Below are positions 52,123 to 61,075 of a DNA stretch of 64,000 nucleotides, piece by piece. A program made the position numbers and the translations under genes. The notes beneath the pieces are model-generated. The model was not told the origin of the DNA, ran no database searches, and worked only from the letters and a program-made list of their open reading frames with translations. The stretch comes from Limnovirga soli (GTDB taxonomy: Bacteria > Bacteroidota > Bacteroidia > Chitinophagales > Chitinophagaceae): the NCBI RefSeq assembly GCF_013106755.1, contig NZ_WHPF01000007.1, positions 1-64,000 on the forward strand. The letters run 5' to 3'. Within the stretch, counting starts at the first letter, position 1, and each line of letters starts with the position of its first letter.

Positions 52123-53265
52123 TTACTGGTGTATAAATAATTTCAACAAGTAATAAATACCGGCTGCCAATACACCACTAACCGGAATGGTAAGTACCCA
52201 GGCCCAGATTAAGGAGAAGGTAACACCCCAGCGTACAGCACTTAAACGCTTGGTAGCACCTACCCCAATAATAGAACCGGTAATAGTATGAGTTGTACTA
52301 ACGGGTGCCCCCAGGTTGGCGGCTGTAAACAAAGTAATTGCACCAGCTGTTTCTGCACAAACCCCTTCCAATGGCGTAACCTTGGTTATTTTGGTACCCA
52401 TGGTTTTAATGATTTTAGACCCGCCGCTTAAGGTACCCAAACCAATGGCTGTATAACAGGTCAACGGTACCCAAGCAGGTATTTGCTCCATAGAAGGTAT
52501 ATAGTTACTTGCCACCATAGCTGCACCAATAATACCCATTACTTTTTGCGCATCACTACCACCATGGCCAATACTAAACGCAGCAGAGGATACCAACTGC
52601 AATTTTTTATACATATTGGCAGTTTTGTAGGCATTTTCCCCTTTCAGGTGATTGTATAAATAAGTAAGAACAAATACAATACCCAATACCAGCAAAGCCC
52701 AAAACTCAAATGGCTTTTTAAAATCGATGAAAATTAAGCAGGATGCTACAACCGCAATAATTATGGAGAGTTTTACCCAAATATTCTTCTGTATGGTAAC
52801 CAGGGTAATAAACATAGATATCACCATACCCACAATGGGTGCCAGTAAAATAAATAATAAGGTTAAGCTAATGCCTCCATCCAGCGACCAGTTAATGGCA
52901 TCAAAACCGGAATGTGCAACCGCAGCCCCGGCAAAACCACCAATTAGCGTATGTGATGAGGAAGATGGTATACCATACCACCAGGTAAGCAGGTTCCAGA
53001 AAATAGCTGCCAGTACACCAGCCAACACCACCACTAAATCGTATTGCCCATGTTGTACAGTTTTGGCAACAGTATTGGCCACACCATGATCTCTGAAAAT
53101 AAAATAGGCAACAAAATTGAAAAAAGCAGCCCACACTACAGCCTGTAAAGGGGTAAGTACTTTTGTTGATACAATTGTAGCAATGGAGTTGGCAGCATCG
53201 TGAAAGCCATTAATAAAATCGAATGCTATTGCCAGTACTATAATTACAAAAAGTAATATGGTCAT
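52123..53265 (-). CDS. Pit-type inorganic phosphate transporter
   Basis: A 380-residue PHO4/Pit family permease for low-affinity metal-phosphate/proton symport in the inner membrane, about ten spans. The duplicated family signature appears as DFINGFHDAANSIATIVSTK (N-terminal half, about 17-36) and SIGHGGSDAQKVMGII (C-terminal half), with GIPSSSSHTLIGG and GAPVSTTHTITGS loops. Downstream of a DUF47 gene (62 bases), its usual regulator or partner, in one transcript. Confidence 0.95.
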   Translation of the reverse strand: MTILLFVIIVLAIAFDFINGFHDAANSIATIVSTKVLTPLQAVVWAAFFNFVAYFIFRDHGVANTVAKTVQHGQYDLVVVLAGVLAAIFWNLLTWWYGIPSSSSHTLIGGFAGAAVAHSGFDAINWSLDGGISLTLLFILLAPIVGMVISMFITLVTIQKNIWVKLSIIIAVVASCLIFIDFKKPFEFWALLVLGIVFVLTYLYNHLKGENAYKTANMYKKLQLVSSAAFSIGHGGSDAQKVMGIIGAAMVASNYIPSMEQIPAWVPLTCYTAIGLGTLSGGSKIIKTMGTKITKVTPLEGVCAETAGAITLFTAANLGAPVSTTHTITGSIIGVGATKRLSAVRWGVTFSLIWAWVLTIPVSGVLAAGIYYLLKLFIHQ

Positions 53266-53327
53266 AAAAACAATATAGTTATGCTTAGAAAAATTTATGT
53301 CTGCATGTATACCACTGAGGCGAGGTA

Positions 53328-53972
53328 TTACGCGTATTTGATAATGATGGACTCTATTACATTGCCGGCATCTTCACATTTATCAGTTGCAGTTTCCATG
53401 GCATGATAAATTTCTCTTTTCTTAATCACCTCTTTTGCATCTGGTTCGGTTTCAAACAGGCGGTCAATGCTTAAATCATACACATCGTCGGCCTGGTTTT
53501 CTATACTGTTAACTTTTACCAAAGCATCAGTAATCTGGCGCATATTGCGCATGTTGCGCAATTCCATTACTGCGTTTCTAATTTGTAAAGAGCTTTGCTC
53601 AACCAGGTCGGCCATTTTTTGAATACCTATTTCGTTAGGGTTAACCCTGTAGAAGTTGATTTTTTTTGCAGCAGCATATATATAGTCGGCAATATCATCA
53701 AGTGCATTAGCCAATGAGTGAATATCCTCCCTGTCAAAAGGAGTAATAAAGTTGCGGCCTAACTCAGTAAATACTTTATGGGTAAGATCGTCGTTGGTAT
53801 GTTCCATTGTTTCCAGCTGAGAAATCAATGCACCTCTTTTATCAAAATCCGGTTCATTAACTACTTTATTTAATACTGCTCCCATTTGGGCAACAGTTTC
53901 CGCCACTTCTTCAAATAAGGAGTAAAAAACCTTGTCTTTAGGCGAAAAAAACTTAAATAAATTAAGTGCCAT
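53328..53972 (-). CDS. DUF47/PhoU-like protein (Pit accessory)
   Basis: A 214-residue all-helical PhoU-like protein of the DUF47 family. Repeating helical hairpins with the acidic patterns NDDLTHKVF, FITPFDREDIHSLANALDDIADYIY and NSIENQADDVYDLS, which in PhoU relatives bind metal clusters. DUF47 proteins are nearly always encoded next to Pit transporters and are thought to control their activity. Divergent from the porin gene with 122 bases between starts. Confidence 0.94.
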   Translation of the reverse strand: MALNLFKFFSPKDKVFYSLFEEVAETVAQMGAVLNKVVNEPDFDKRGALISQLETMEHTNDDLTHKVFTELGRNFITPFDREDIHSLANALDDIADYIYAAAKKINFYRVNPNEIGIQKMADLVEQSSLQIRNAVMELRNMRNMRQITDALVKVNSIENQADDVYDLSIDRLFETEPDAKEVIKKREIYHAMETATDKCEDAGNVIESIIIKYA

Positions 53973-53988
53973 ACTTTAAAATTTTGTG

Positions 53989-53996
53989 CAAAAGTA
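53989..53996 (-). promoter_or_regulatory. -7 promoter box of the DUF47-pit operon
   Basis: TACTTTTG on the minus strand, exact match, 16 bases before the start codon. The region upstream is shared with the porin promoter. Confidence 0.6.
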
Positions 53997-54033
53997 TCAG
54001 CCTTTGGTACTGTGTTGCCACCTGATACGGTTT

Positions 54034-54051
54034 GTTAACAATTTGATAATA
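54034..54051 (+). promoter_or_regulatory. Pho-box-like pair before the porin gene
   Basis: TTAACA and ATAATA with 5 bases between (11-bp period), starting at 54035. The second unit ends 20 bases before the -7 box, where an activator would touch RNA polymerase. Confidence 0.55.
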
Positions 54052-54070
54052 TAGCAGAAAATCCAATTAA

Positions 54071-54078
54071 TACCTTTG
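54071..54078 (+). promoter_or_regulatory. -7 promoter box of the porin gene
   Basis: TACCTTTG, exact match, 16 bases before the ATG; no -33 TTG at normal spacing. Confidence 0.6.
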
Positions 54079-54094
54079 CGCATATTATCATTTT

Positions 54095-55402
54095 ATGAAA
54101 TTATTGTTAACAAAACTGGTTTTGCTGTTATTTGTTTTTCAGGCTGTAAGTATTCAAATGGCTCAGGCTCAATTTCTTATGGATATGGTTGATACTACCA
54201 AAGATGTAGGTAAGGGTTTGCTTTCTATTTATAAGAAATATGATCATATTAAAATTGGGGGTTATATTCAATCCCAATATCAACAGGTAGAGGCAAAGGG
54301 TGCAAAGTCTTTCGAAGGGGGTGATTTTGCCACCAATGTAGATAATCGTTTTATGTTGCGCCGTGGTAGAATCAGGTTCGATTATGTACATTTTAGCAAC
54401 AATACAAAACCTTCTGTTCAGTTCGTTTTTCAATTTGATGGCACAGAGCGTGGGGTATTTATCCGGGACTTCTGGGGCCGGGTTTTTGAAAATAACCTAA
54501 AATTATTCTCGCTGTCTACAGGAATGTTTGCACGCCCATTTGGCTATGAGCTAAATTTATCTTCATCCGATAGGGAATCTCCTGAAAGAGGCCGTATGTC
54601 TCAAATTCTTATGAAAACCGAAAGGGATATGGGAGCGATGATATCTCTTGAACCCCGTGGCCGCAACAACTGGTTGCATTATGTAAAAATAGATGCAGGT
54701 TTGTTTAATGGTCAGGGGCTAGCCGCCACGGCGGATTATGATTCTTATAAAGATTTTATAATAAGGGCAAATGCCAAACCCTTTCATCTTAACAAAAGCC
54801 TTTTGTTTTCTACTGGTATTTCCTATTTAAACGGCGGATTTATACAAAATAATAAATATGTATACAATATTGCTACCGTTAATGGGGTTACTGGCTTTAC
54901 AGAAGATTCTACAAGTTCAAAAGTGGGTACCAGGCTGCCCAGAAAATATTATGGAGCCGATGCACAATTAAAATGGCTTCATGCCAACAATAGTGCTACA
55001 GAGTTAAGGGCAGAGTATTGGTGGGGTACACAAACAGCCAATGCCAGCAGTACTGAAACACCGGCAGTATTATTAACCGAGCCATATTATATACGACCTT
55101 TTAATGGTGCTTTTCTTTACCTGCTGCATTCCTTTGATAAGCACAACCAACTTGGTATAAAATACGATTGGTACGATCCCAATACCAAACTAAGTGCTGG
55201 TGAAATAGGTCAGGCAAATGGTTCAAAAGCGGCCGATATAAGATATAATACCATGGGTGCCGGCTATATTCATTATTTTGATGATAACCTTAAAGTAGTA
55301 GCCTGGTACAATTGGGTAAATAATGAACATACACAGCTAAGTGGATATACCAACAATGTCAAAGACAATGTATTTACCCTGCGTATGCAGTATAGGTTCT
55401 AA
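54095..55402 (+). CDS. Phosphate-selective porin O/P family protein
   Basis: A 435-residue outer-membrane beta-barrel of the OprP/OprO family: signal peptide (about 1-25), a first strand IKIGGYIQSQYQQVEA, then RFMLRRGRIRFDYVHF, GMFARPFGYELNLSSSDRESPERGR, and a terminal strand ending MQYRF with the C-terminal Phe expected of outer-membrane proteins. OprP-type porins form arginine/lysine-lined channels for phosphate or polyphosphate; in Bacteroidota the family is broader. The divergent DUF47-pit pair and the pho-box-like sites in the promoter support phosphate uptake. Confidence 0.9.
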   Translation: MKLLLTKLVLLLFVFQAVSIQMAQAQFLMDMVDTTKDVGKGLLSIYKKYDHIKIGGYIQSQYQQVEAKGAKSFEGGDFATNVDNRFMLRRGRIRFDYVHFSNNTKPSVQFVFQFDGTERGVFIRDFWGRVFENNLKLFSLSTGMFARPFGYELNLSSSDRESPERGRMSQILMKTERDMGAMISLEPRGRNNWLHYVKIDAGLFNGQGLAATADYDSYKDFIIRANAKPFHLNKSLLFSTGISYLNGGFIQNNKYVYNIATVNGVTGFTEDSTSSKVGTRLPRKYYGADAQLKWLHANNSATELRAEYWWGTQTANASSTETPAVLLTEPYYIRPFNGAFLYLLHSFDKHNQLGIKYDWYDPNTKLSAGEIGQANGSKAADIRYNTMGAGYIHYFDDNLKVVAWYNWVNNEHTQLSGYTNNVKDNVFTLRMQYRF

Positions 55403-55441
55403 AAATAGCTAAGTGGTATTTGGTTACAAGCAAAAGAATAT

Positions 55442-55474
55442 ATGGCATCGCCGCTTGTGTCACACACTTATGCA
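55442..55474 (-). repeat. Dispersed intergenic repeat, hybrid C
   Basis: Reverse copy: AATGCATAAGTG, then TGTGACACAAG, then CGGCGATGCCAT; type C centre and tail with a different left arm. Confidence 0.75.
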
Positions 55475-55604
55475 TTCTGGGCCATGGGCAACTAACTAAT
55501 AGACTTGGTAATTGAAATATCAGGTAAGCTGGTTCAAATTTTTTGTAAAGAATAAGTAAAAGGGATTTGTCCTTTACAGTAATGTAATTACAAATCAACT
55601 CATT

Positions 55605-56291
55605 TCAGGCACCTGCCAAATGCCAGAAGCTTATTTTTCTTCTGGAAGTAAAACCTAGTGATTCGTATAAGGCAATAGCACCAGTATTGGTTGCAGCTAC
55701 ATGTAAAAAAGCCAATTTCCCCTGTGCAAATATATTATTTGCCGTATGGGTAATCAGTTGTTTTGCATACCCTTTACGTGTATGATGCGGATGTGTAACC
55801 ACTGCACTTACTTCTATAAATGCATTCAGTTGCATTCGTTCTCCGGTTACCGCTACCAACTCCTTATTTTGGAAAATGCCATAATAATTACCCAAAGCTG
55901 CAGTATCCTTTCTAAAATAGCCGGGCTGCACCAGGTTTACCAGATTAAACAATGCTGGCATATCGGTTTCGGTTAATAATCTAATTTCGGTGCTAATAGT
56001 AATGCTAATGGGGTGTTCTATTATCATTTGCAGGCAAACCAATTCCTGTTGCAAGGTTAAACTGTTTGGATAAATGGGTTTTTGCCCTACCATAAAAAAA
56101 TTATTGGTAAGGTTGGCATATTTTGCCAATGCCTCAGTCATATTTTCCTGTTGGGTAAAAGCGCCAAAAGGGCAATAATTTGGTTGGTAGAATTGTACAT
56201 TATTGTTAGATATGGCAAAAGCTCGGTGGCTTTCTGAGAGTGCATACCATACCGGGTTGTCTAATTTCTCTATCTCTGTTATTTGTTGCAT
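55605..56291 (-). CDS. GNAT family N-acetyltransferase
   Basis: A 228-residue acetyltransferase. The GNAT core is in the C-terminal half: the strand with FIEVSAVVTHPHHTRKGYAKQLI (about 155-177) carries the acetyl-CoA loop (R/Q-x-x-G-x-G/A pattern as TRKGYA), followed by LHVAATNTGAIALYESLGF. The N-terminal half (1-100) is a second, degenerate GNAT-like domain, as in the FR47-like branch. Substrate unknown. Stands alone between the porin and TonB receptor genes. Confidence 0.88.
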   Translation of the reverse strand: MQQITEIEKLDNPVWYALSESHRAFAISNNNVQFYQPNYCPFGAFTQQENMTEALAKYANLTNNFFMVGQKPIYPNSLTLQQELVCLQMIIEHPISITISTEIRLLTETDMPALFNLVNLVQPGYFRKDTAALGNYYGIFQNKELVAVTGERMQLNAFIEVSAVVTHPHHTRKGYAKQLITHTANNIFAQGKLAFLHVAATNTGAIALYESLGFTSRRKISFWHLAGA

Positions 56292-56492
56292 GAGTTTGCT
56301 AACTAATTCTAAACGATTGGGATAAATGTAATAAACTCTTTGTTATCACTACTGTATCATGCAAATAAATTGTATTGGTTTTATTGAGATTTGAATATGT
56401 AACACTGCATAAAATGCCTGAAAGCAAGTTATTTAATTGCCATTCCGAGATAACCTGCAATGGAAATATTCTGGCTTTCTTGCTGCCACAAA

Positions 56493-56526
56493 GGAGGAAC
56501 CCTGAACCGGGCGTGGCAAGTAAAGC
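56493..56526 (+). repeat. Dispersed intergenic repeat, type B
   Basis: GGAGGAACCCTGAACC, GGGCGTGGCAAG, TAAAGC, preceded by TGCTGCCACAAA as at 35711. Confidence 0.9.
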
Positions 56527-56595
56527 TGCCACGGGAGAGATTGCTGGCTAAATCAATATGTATTTTATTTTAAATTATTTGATGGGTTTTGCTTT

Positions 56596-56657
56596 GTTAA
56601 CATTTAGGTAATATGCAGGTAACAATTGCTTAACCTTGTGTTAATATGGGAATAACA
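56596..56657 (+). promoter_or_regulatory. Six-unit Pho-box-like array
   Basis: Six direct repeats at exact 11-bp spacing, TAA starting at 56598, 56609, 56620, 56631, 56642 and 56653: TTAACA, GTAATA, GTAACA, TTAACC, TTAATA, ATAACA. The TT(A/T/C)A(C/T)A unit with a 5-base gap is the PhoP box of Gram-positives and the 11-bp period is that of PhoB-type activators. Confidence 0.75.
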
Positions 56658-56666
56658 TACCGGCTG

Positions 56667-56674
56667 CACCTTTG
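56667..56674 (+). promoter_or_regulatory. -7-like box of the TonB receptor gene
   Basis: CACCTTTG, one mismatch to TAnnTTTG, placed 16 bases before the ATG and in the same helical phase relative to the direct-repeat array as in the porin promoter. Confidence 0.5.
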
Positions 56675-56689
56675 CAAAAATTAGAACAC

Positions 56690-59506
56690 ATGCAAGCACA
56701 GAGATATGTTAAATACATTGCTCTTATATTGATTTTTGTAATATCAACCCAAATACTCTTTGCCCAAACAGGTAAAATAGCCGGTAAAATTGTGGATGAA
56801 AGTAACCGCCCGGTAGCAGGCGCTGATATTAAAGTAATTGGTACAAACGTAGGTACATCTACCGATGCAGAGGGAAAATTTACCCTGGTAATTGCCTTAA
56901 ATAAGAAATTTGAAATTGAAATTACAGCAGTTGGGTTTGCCACAAAGCATTTAACTGATGTAGAAGCTATTGCTGCATCTGTTAATGAATACAATGTTAC
57001 ACTGGTTGCTAAAACTAATAACTTGCAGGGTGTTACCGTTAAAACATCAGCCCGTAAAGAAAGCACCAATGCGTTGATACAATTTCAGAAAAATACCAGC
57101 GCAGTAGCTCAGGTAATTTCTGCAGAAGCCATTCGTCGCTCTCCGGATAAGAATACAGGTGAGGCATTGAAACGTGTAACGGGTTTATCTATACAGGAAG
57201 GACGTTATATTATTGTACGTGGTTTAAGTGACCGCTATAACCAGGCTATGTTAAATGGGGTATTGTTATCGAGTACCGAGCCTGACAGAAAAACATTCTC
57301 TTTTGATATTTTCCCATCAGCTATTGTAGAAAATATTATTGTAAACAAAACATTTATACCTGAATATTCTGCTGAGTGGGCGGGTGGCCTAATACAGGTA
57401 AATACCCGTGATATTCCTACCAAAGGTTTTTTGAATGTGCAGTTTGGCACCAATTTTAATACGAACACCATTGGTAAAGATTTTAATAGCTATACCGGTG
57501 GTAAAATTGATTGGTTGGGTTTTGATGATGGTGCAAGGGCACTGCCTGATGGGTTTCCTACTAAAAACAATTTTGGATCGGTAAGTGCTGAAGATAAAAT
57601 TGCATTGGGTAAAACAGTAGCTGCTAAAAGTTGGGGTTATAATACCAATAGCAGTGCATTTGCTGGTTTAGGCCAATCTTTTCAAATGAATAGTGGTTTT
57701 GCTACAAAACTGTTTAAGAAAGATATAGGCGGCGTGGTAACCCTAACCTATAACAGATCGGTAAGAAACCTTGATTTTGATAACAGGTTATTTAATATTA
57801 ACGACAGCAAAGCCGAAGCTTCTTTTGATTACCATAATAATAAATATACACAGGATGTATTGTGGGGTGCACTGGCTAATTTTTCCATGCGTTTTAATGC
57901 TAATAACAAAATTAGTTTCAGAAACCTGTTAAACGTTAATACATCGGATTTTACTACGTTGCGAACTGGTAAAGACTATGAGTCAGATGCGATTGTAGGT
58001 GAAAATGTGAAAGCATACGAATATGGTTTTAGAAATAATACCTTTTTTAATTCCCAGGTGAATGGTGAACATAATTTTCCGGGATTAAAAACTAAGCTTA
58101 ACTGGTTTGGTAGTTTTAGTATTCTTGACCAATATGTACCACAGCAGCGCCGTATACAATATAATCAGGCGGCAGGTGATGCTAATGCTCCTTATCTTGC
58201 CTTATTATCTAATACCTTATCGCAAAAAACAGGTAGTGTATTTTATTCCAACCTGAACGACTATATTTATAATGCAGGTGGCGATATCACTAATAACTTT
58301 ACCTTATTTAATAGAAAGCAAACCATTAAAGCTGGTTATAACCTGCAGGTGAAAGACAGGATTTTTGATTCCCGTCCGTTCTCTGTTTCATTACCATCTG
58401 ATAATCCGGCTTTAAAAGCATTAGACCCAACACAATTATTTGCAGCTGAGAATTTTGGAACAGCTCAAAATCAACTACACTTTGATGAAATTACCGGTAT
58501 ATACTTCCGCTATATAGCCAACTCTATTTTAAATGCAGGTTATCTGCAATTTGATAACGCATTTACCGATTGGTTAAGGGTAGTTTGGGGTGGCCGTTAT
58601 GAAAATTTTGACCAGCTGGTAGGTAGCGAATACAAAATAGATCCCCGTTACAGCCATAGCCAAACAGGAGATTTTTTACCTGCTGTAAATGCTACCATTA
58701 AACTGGATAACAAAACCAACTTGCGTATTGCTGGTTCACAAACTGTAATAAGGCCCGAGTTTAGAGAGTTAACAGGTACTGCCTTCTATGATTTTGAAAT
58801 AGGTGCTACCATTATTGGTAATCCTAATCTGGTTAGAACAAAAGTTACCAATTTGGATGTACGTTATGAGTTATACCAAAAACCAGGTGAATTAATTACT
58901 GTAGGTGTTTTTTATAAATACTTTAAAAACCCAATTGAGCTGGCTTTTAACCAATCTGGTGCAGGCTCTTCCAGCATATTTAATTATGTGGATAATGATC
59001 AACTTAGCGCAAAATCTTACGGTGCAGAATTTGAGTTTAGAAAGAAGCTGGATTTTATCCCCGGTATGAGAAGGTTTACTGCACAGGGTAACATGTCCTT
59101 TATCTATAACCGCGTAACCTTTAATCAATCAGTATTAAACAGGCCAATGCAGGGTCAGTCGCCATATGTGTTGAATGCCGGATTACAATACGATGTAGAA
59201 GAAATTGGATTAAACACTACCTTATTATTTAACCAGGTTGGCCGTAGAATTATATATGTAGGTAATGAGCAATTGCCACCTGTATGGGAAGCGCCAAGAC
59301 CTTTACTGGATTTGCAGATAGCTAAAAAGCTAATGAAGAATAAGGGTGAGGTAAAATTAAACATCACAGATCTTATTAATAGAAAAGCCTATTTCTATCA
59401 TGATCTGAATGACAATAAAAAATATACTTCCGGGCTGGATGCATTGGCCCTGGCCAGAAGATATGGAACCGGTGTTAGTATTTCTTTTGTGTACAACATA
59501 AAATAA
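56690..59506 (+). CDS. TonB-dependent outer-membrane receptor
   Basis: About 938 residues. Signal peptide (about 1-25, ending ILFAQ), a CarboxypepD_reg-like domain (about 26-105; GKIAGKIVDESNRPVAGADIKV), a plug (about 115-235; NTGEALKRVTGLSIQEGRYIIVRGLSDRY) and a large 22-stranded barrel to the C-terminal FVYNIK. It takes up a substrate across the outer membrane using TonB energy. A TTG at 56672 opens six codons earlier but lies inside the promoter box; ATG 56690 is preferred. The six-unit Pho-box-like array upstream, with the phosphate genes around, suggests induction by phosphate starvation and a phosphorus-containing substrate. Forms an operon with the next gene. Confidence 0.93.
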   Translation: MQAQRYVKYIALILIFVISTQILFAQTGKIAGKIVDESNRPVAGADIKVIGTNVGTSTDAEGKFTLVIALNKKFEIEITAVGFATKHLTDVEAIAASVNEYNVTLVAKTNNLQGVTVKTSARKESTNALIQFQKNTSAVAQVISAEAIRRSPDKNTGEALKRVTGLSIQEGRYIIVRGLSDRYNQAMLNGVLLSSTEPDRKTFSFDIFPSAIVENIIVNKTFIPEYSAEWAGGLIQVNTRDIPTKGFLNVQFGTNFNTNTIGKDFNSYTGGKIDWLGFDDGARALPDGFPTKNNFGSVSAEDKIALGKTVAAKSWGYNTNSSAFAGLGQSFQMNSGFATKLFKKDIGGVVTLTYNRSVRNLDFDNRLFNINDSKAEASFDYHNNKYTQDVLWGALANFSMRFNANNKISFRNLLNVNTSDFTTLRTGKDYESDAIVGENVKAYEYGFRNNTFFNSQVNGEHNFPGLKTKLNWFGSFSILDQYVPQQRRIQYNQAAGDANAPYLALLSNTLSQKTGSVFYSNLNDYIYNAGGDITNNFTLFNRKQTIKAGYNLQVKDRIFDSRPFSVSLPSDNPALKALDPTQLFAAENFGTAQNQLHFDEITGIYFRYIANSILNAGYLQFDNAFTDWLRVVWGGRYENFDQLVGSEYKIDPRYSHSQTGDFLPAVNATIKLDNKTNLRIAGSQTVIRPEFRELTGTAFYDFEIGATIIGNPNLVRTKVTNLDVRYELYQKPGELITVGVFYKYFKNPIELAFNQSGAGSSSIFNYVDNDQLSAKSYGAEFEFRKKLDFIPGMRRFTAQGNMSFIYNRVTFNQSVLNRPMQGQSPYVLNAGLQYDVEEIGLNTTLLFNQVGRRIIYVGNEQLPPVWEAPRPLLDLQIAKKLMKNKGEVKLNITDLINRKAYFYHDLNDNKKYTSGLDALALARRYGTGVSISFVYNIK

Positions 59507-59542
59507 TTATCAAATAAACTTTTTAAAATAAAAATTCAAACA

Positions 59543-60964
59543 ATGAACAAGCTGATTCTTTTTGCTGTAGGATTAACATTGGCGGTAAGCTCCTGCCGTA
59601 AAATTCAGGAGGATGTTATTCAGATTAATGTAGGTGGTGGTTCAGATACAACTACTCTTTCTGAAAATACCATATTGGAAGGTAAAATATCTTCAGACAG
59701 AACATTGAAAGCAAATTATGTGTATAAAATCCGTGGTATTGTATATGTGGTAAATGGTGCTAAATTAACTATTGAGCCAGGTACAGTAATTCATGGCGAG
59801 AAAGGTGCTACATCAAGAGGTACTTTGGTTATTACAAAAGGTTGCCAAATTATAGCCGATGCCACAAAAGATAAGCCTGTAGTATTTACTTCAGATCAAT
59901 CAAGCCCACAGCGTGGAGATTGGGGTGGTATTGTAATTCTGGGTAATGCAAAAACCAACTCTTCTTATAATGGTGTTGCAGGTGTGGGCTCAGTAGAAGG
60001 TGGTGTTAACAACGCCGAAGGTTTAGGTTTGTATGGTGGTGTTAATGATGCAGATAATTCTGGTGTATTGCGTTATGTACGTATTGAATATGCAGGTTAT
60101 GCTTATCTGCCCGATAATGAGTTGAATGGGTTAACATTGGCTGGTGTAGGAAATTCTACAGTTATTGATTATATAGAAATATTTAAAGCAAACGACGATG
60201 CTATTGAGTGTTTTGGGGGTGCTGTAAGCTTGAAACATACTATTATGATCAGCACTTTGGATGATGATTTTGATACCGATAATGGCTGGAGTGGAAAAGT
60301 ACAATGGGGTATTGTAATGAGAGATTCTGCGGTTGCCGATATTTCTAAAAGCGAATCTTTTGAAAGCGATAACGATGCAAATGGTAGTGCCTTATTGCCA
60401 CAAACTCAGGGCGTATATAGCAATATCACAGTGGTTGGTCCAAGACAAAACCTTACCAATATTGGCAACAGTTTATTTCTTGCCGGTGCACAAATCCGCA
60501 GAAATTCCAGCATCTCCATTTTTAACTCGGTTATCATGGGTTATCCTACCGGTGTATTAATTGATGCAAGTAAAGGAACCCCAACCGATAATAATATCAG
60601 AGGAAATACCTTATATATTCAAAGCTCTATTGTATCTGGTAGTGCAACACCTGTAAACTATGCAGTAAGTGTAAGCTCACCTACTGGCTGGAATGTAGAC
60701 TCAGCCAAAAACTGGTTCTTAACACCATCATTTGGTAACAGTATTTTAACTACAAACGACGAAGTTAAACTGGCTGCACCTTACAATTATGCTGCACCAG
60801 ATTTTACCCCACAGGATGGTTCACCATTATTAACTGGCGCCAGCTTTAGCAGCGCTAAATTAACTGGTTTAACACCAACTACTTACCGTGGTGCCGTAGG
60901 CCCAACAGGCAGTGCTGATGCTGATTGGTGGAAAGGTTGGAGCAAACTTAATTTATCGTTATAG
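59543..60964 (+). CDS. Beta-helix-like surface lipoprotein, partner of the TonB receptor
   Basis: A 473-residue protein with a lipobox (VSSC, Cys18). The mature part begins with an acidic linker and then a right-handed beta-helix-like region with repeated turns (TLKANYVYKIRGIVYVVNGAKLTIEPGTVIHG; GTLVITKGCQIIADATKDKPVVFTSDQ; GDWGGIVILGNA; later YVRIEYAGYA and IMGYPTGVLID). It follows the TonB receptor by 36 bases and shares its promoter. Probably an outer-membrane surface lipoprotein that binds or presents the substrate, taking the place of a SusD-like protein; that role is inferred. No catalytic motif recognised. Terminator follows. Confidence 0.8.
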   Translation: MNKLILFAVGLTLAVSSCRKIQEDVIQINVGGGSDTTTLSENTILEGKISSDRTLKANYVYKIRGIVYVVNGAKLTIEPGTVIHGEKGATSRGTLVITKGCQIIADATKDKPVVFTSDQSSPQRGDWGGIVILGNAKTNSSYNGVAGVGSVEGGVNNAEGLGLYGGVNDADNSGVLRYVRIEYAGYAYLPDNELNGLTLAGVGNSTVIDYIEIFKANDDAIECFGGAVSLKHTIMISTLDDDFDTDNGWSGKVQWGIVMRDSAVADISKSESFESDNDANGSALLPQTQGVYSNITVVGPRQNLTNIGNSLFLAGAQIRRNSSISIFNSVIMGYPTGVLIDASKGTPTDNNIRGNTLYIQSSIVSGSATPVNYAVSVSSPTGWNVDSAKNWFLTPSFGNSILTTNDEVKLAAPYNYAAPDFTPQDGSPLLTGASFSSAKLTGLTPTTYRGAVGPTGSADADWWKGWSKLNLSL

Positions 60965-60982
60965 ATATATAAGCAACTTAAT

Positions 60983-61014
60983 AAAAATGCCACCAATTAC
61001 TGGTGGCATTTTTA
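60983..61014 (+). terminator. Rho-independent terminator
   Basis: AAAAATGCCACC with GGTGGCATTTTT, perfect 12-bp stem, 7-base loop. Ends the TonB receptor operon. Confidence 0.9.
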
Positions 61015-61075
61015 TTAATACAAGGGTATTATTCCCTTTACAATTTAGTTACATTAAACAAGCACTTTTGCATTG

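Larger units (their letters stand above)
56292..56689. other. Control region of the TonB receptor gene
   Basis: About 400 bases: a type B repeat (56493-56526), the six-unit 11-bp direct-repeat array (56596-56657) and a -7-like box (56667-56674). The segment 56292-56480 shows nothing recognisable. Confidence 0.7.

Noticed and set aside
52123-53972. Pst-type high-affinity phosphate transporter considered for this locus
   Set aside because: The genes are Pit and DUF47 types; no ABC ATPase, PstS or PstC/A is present in the window.
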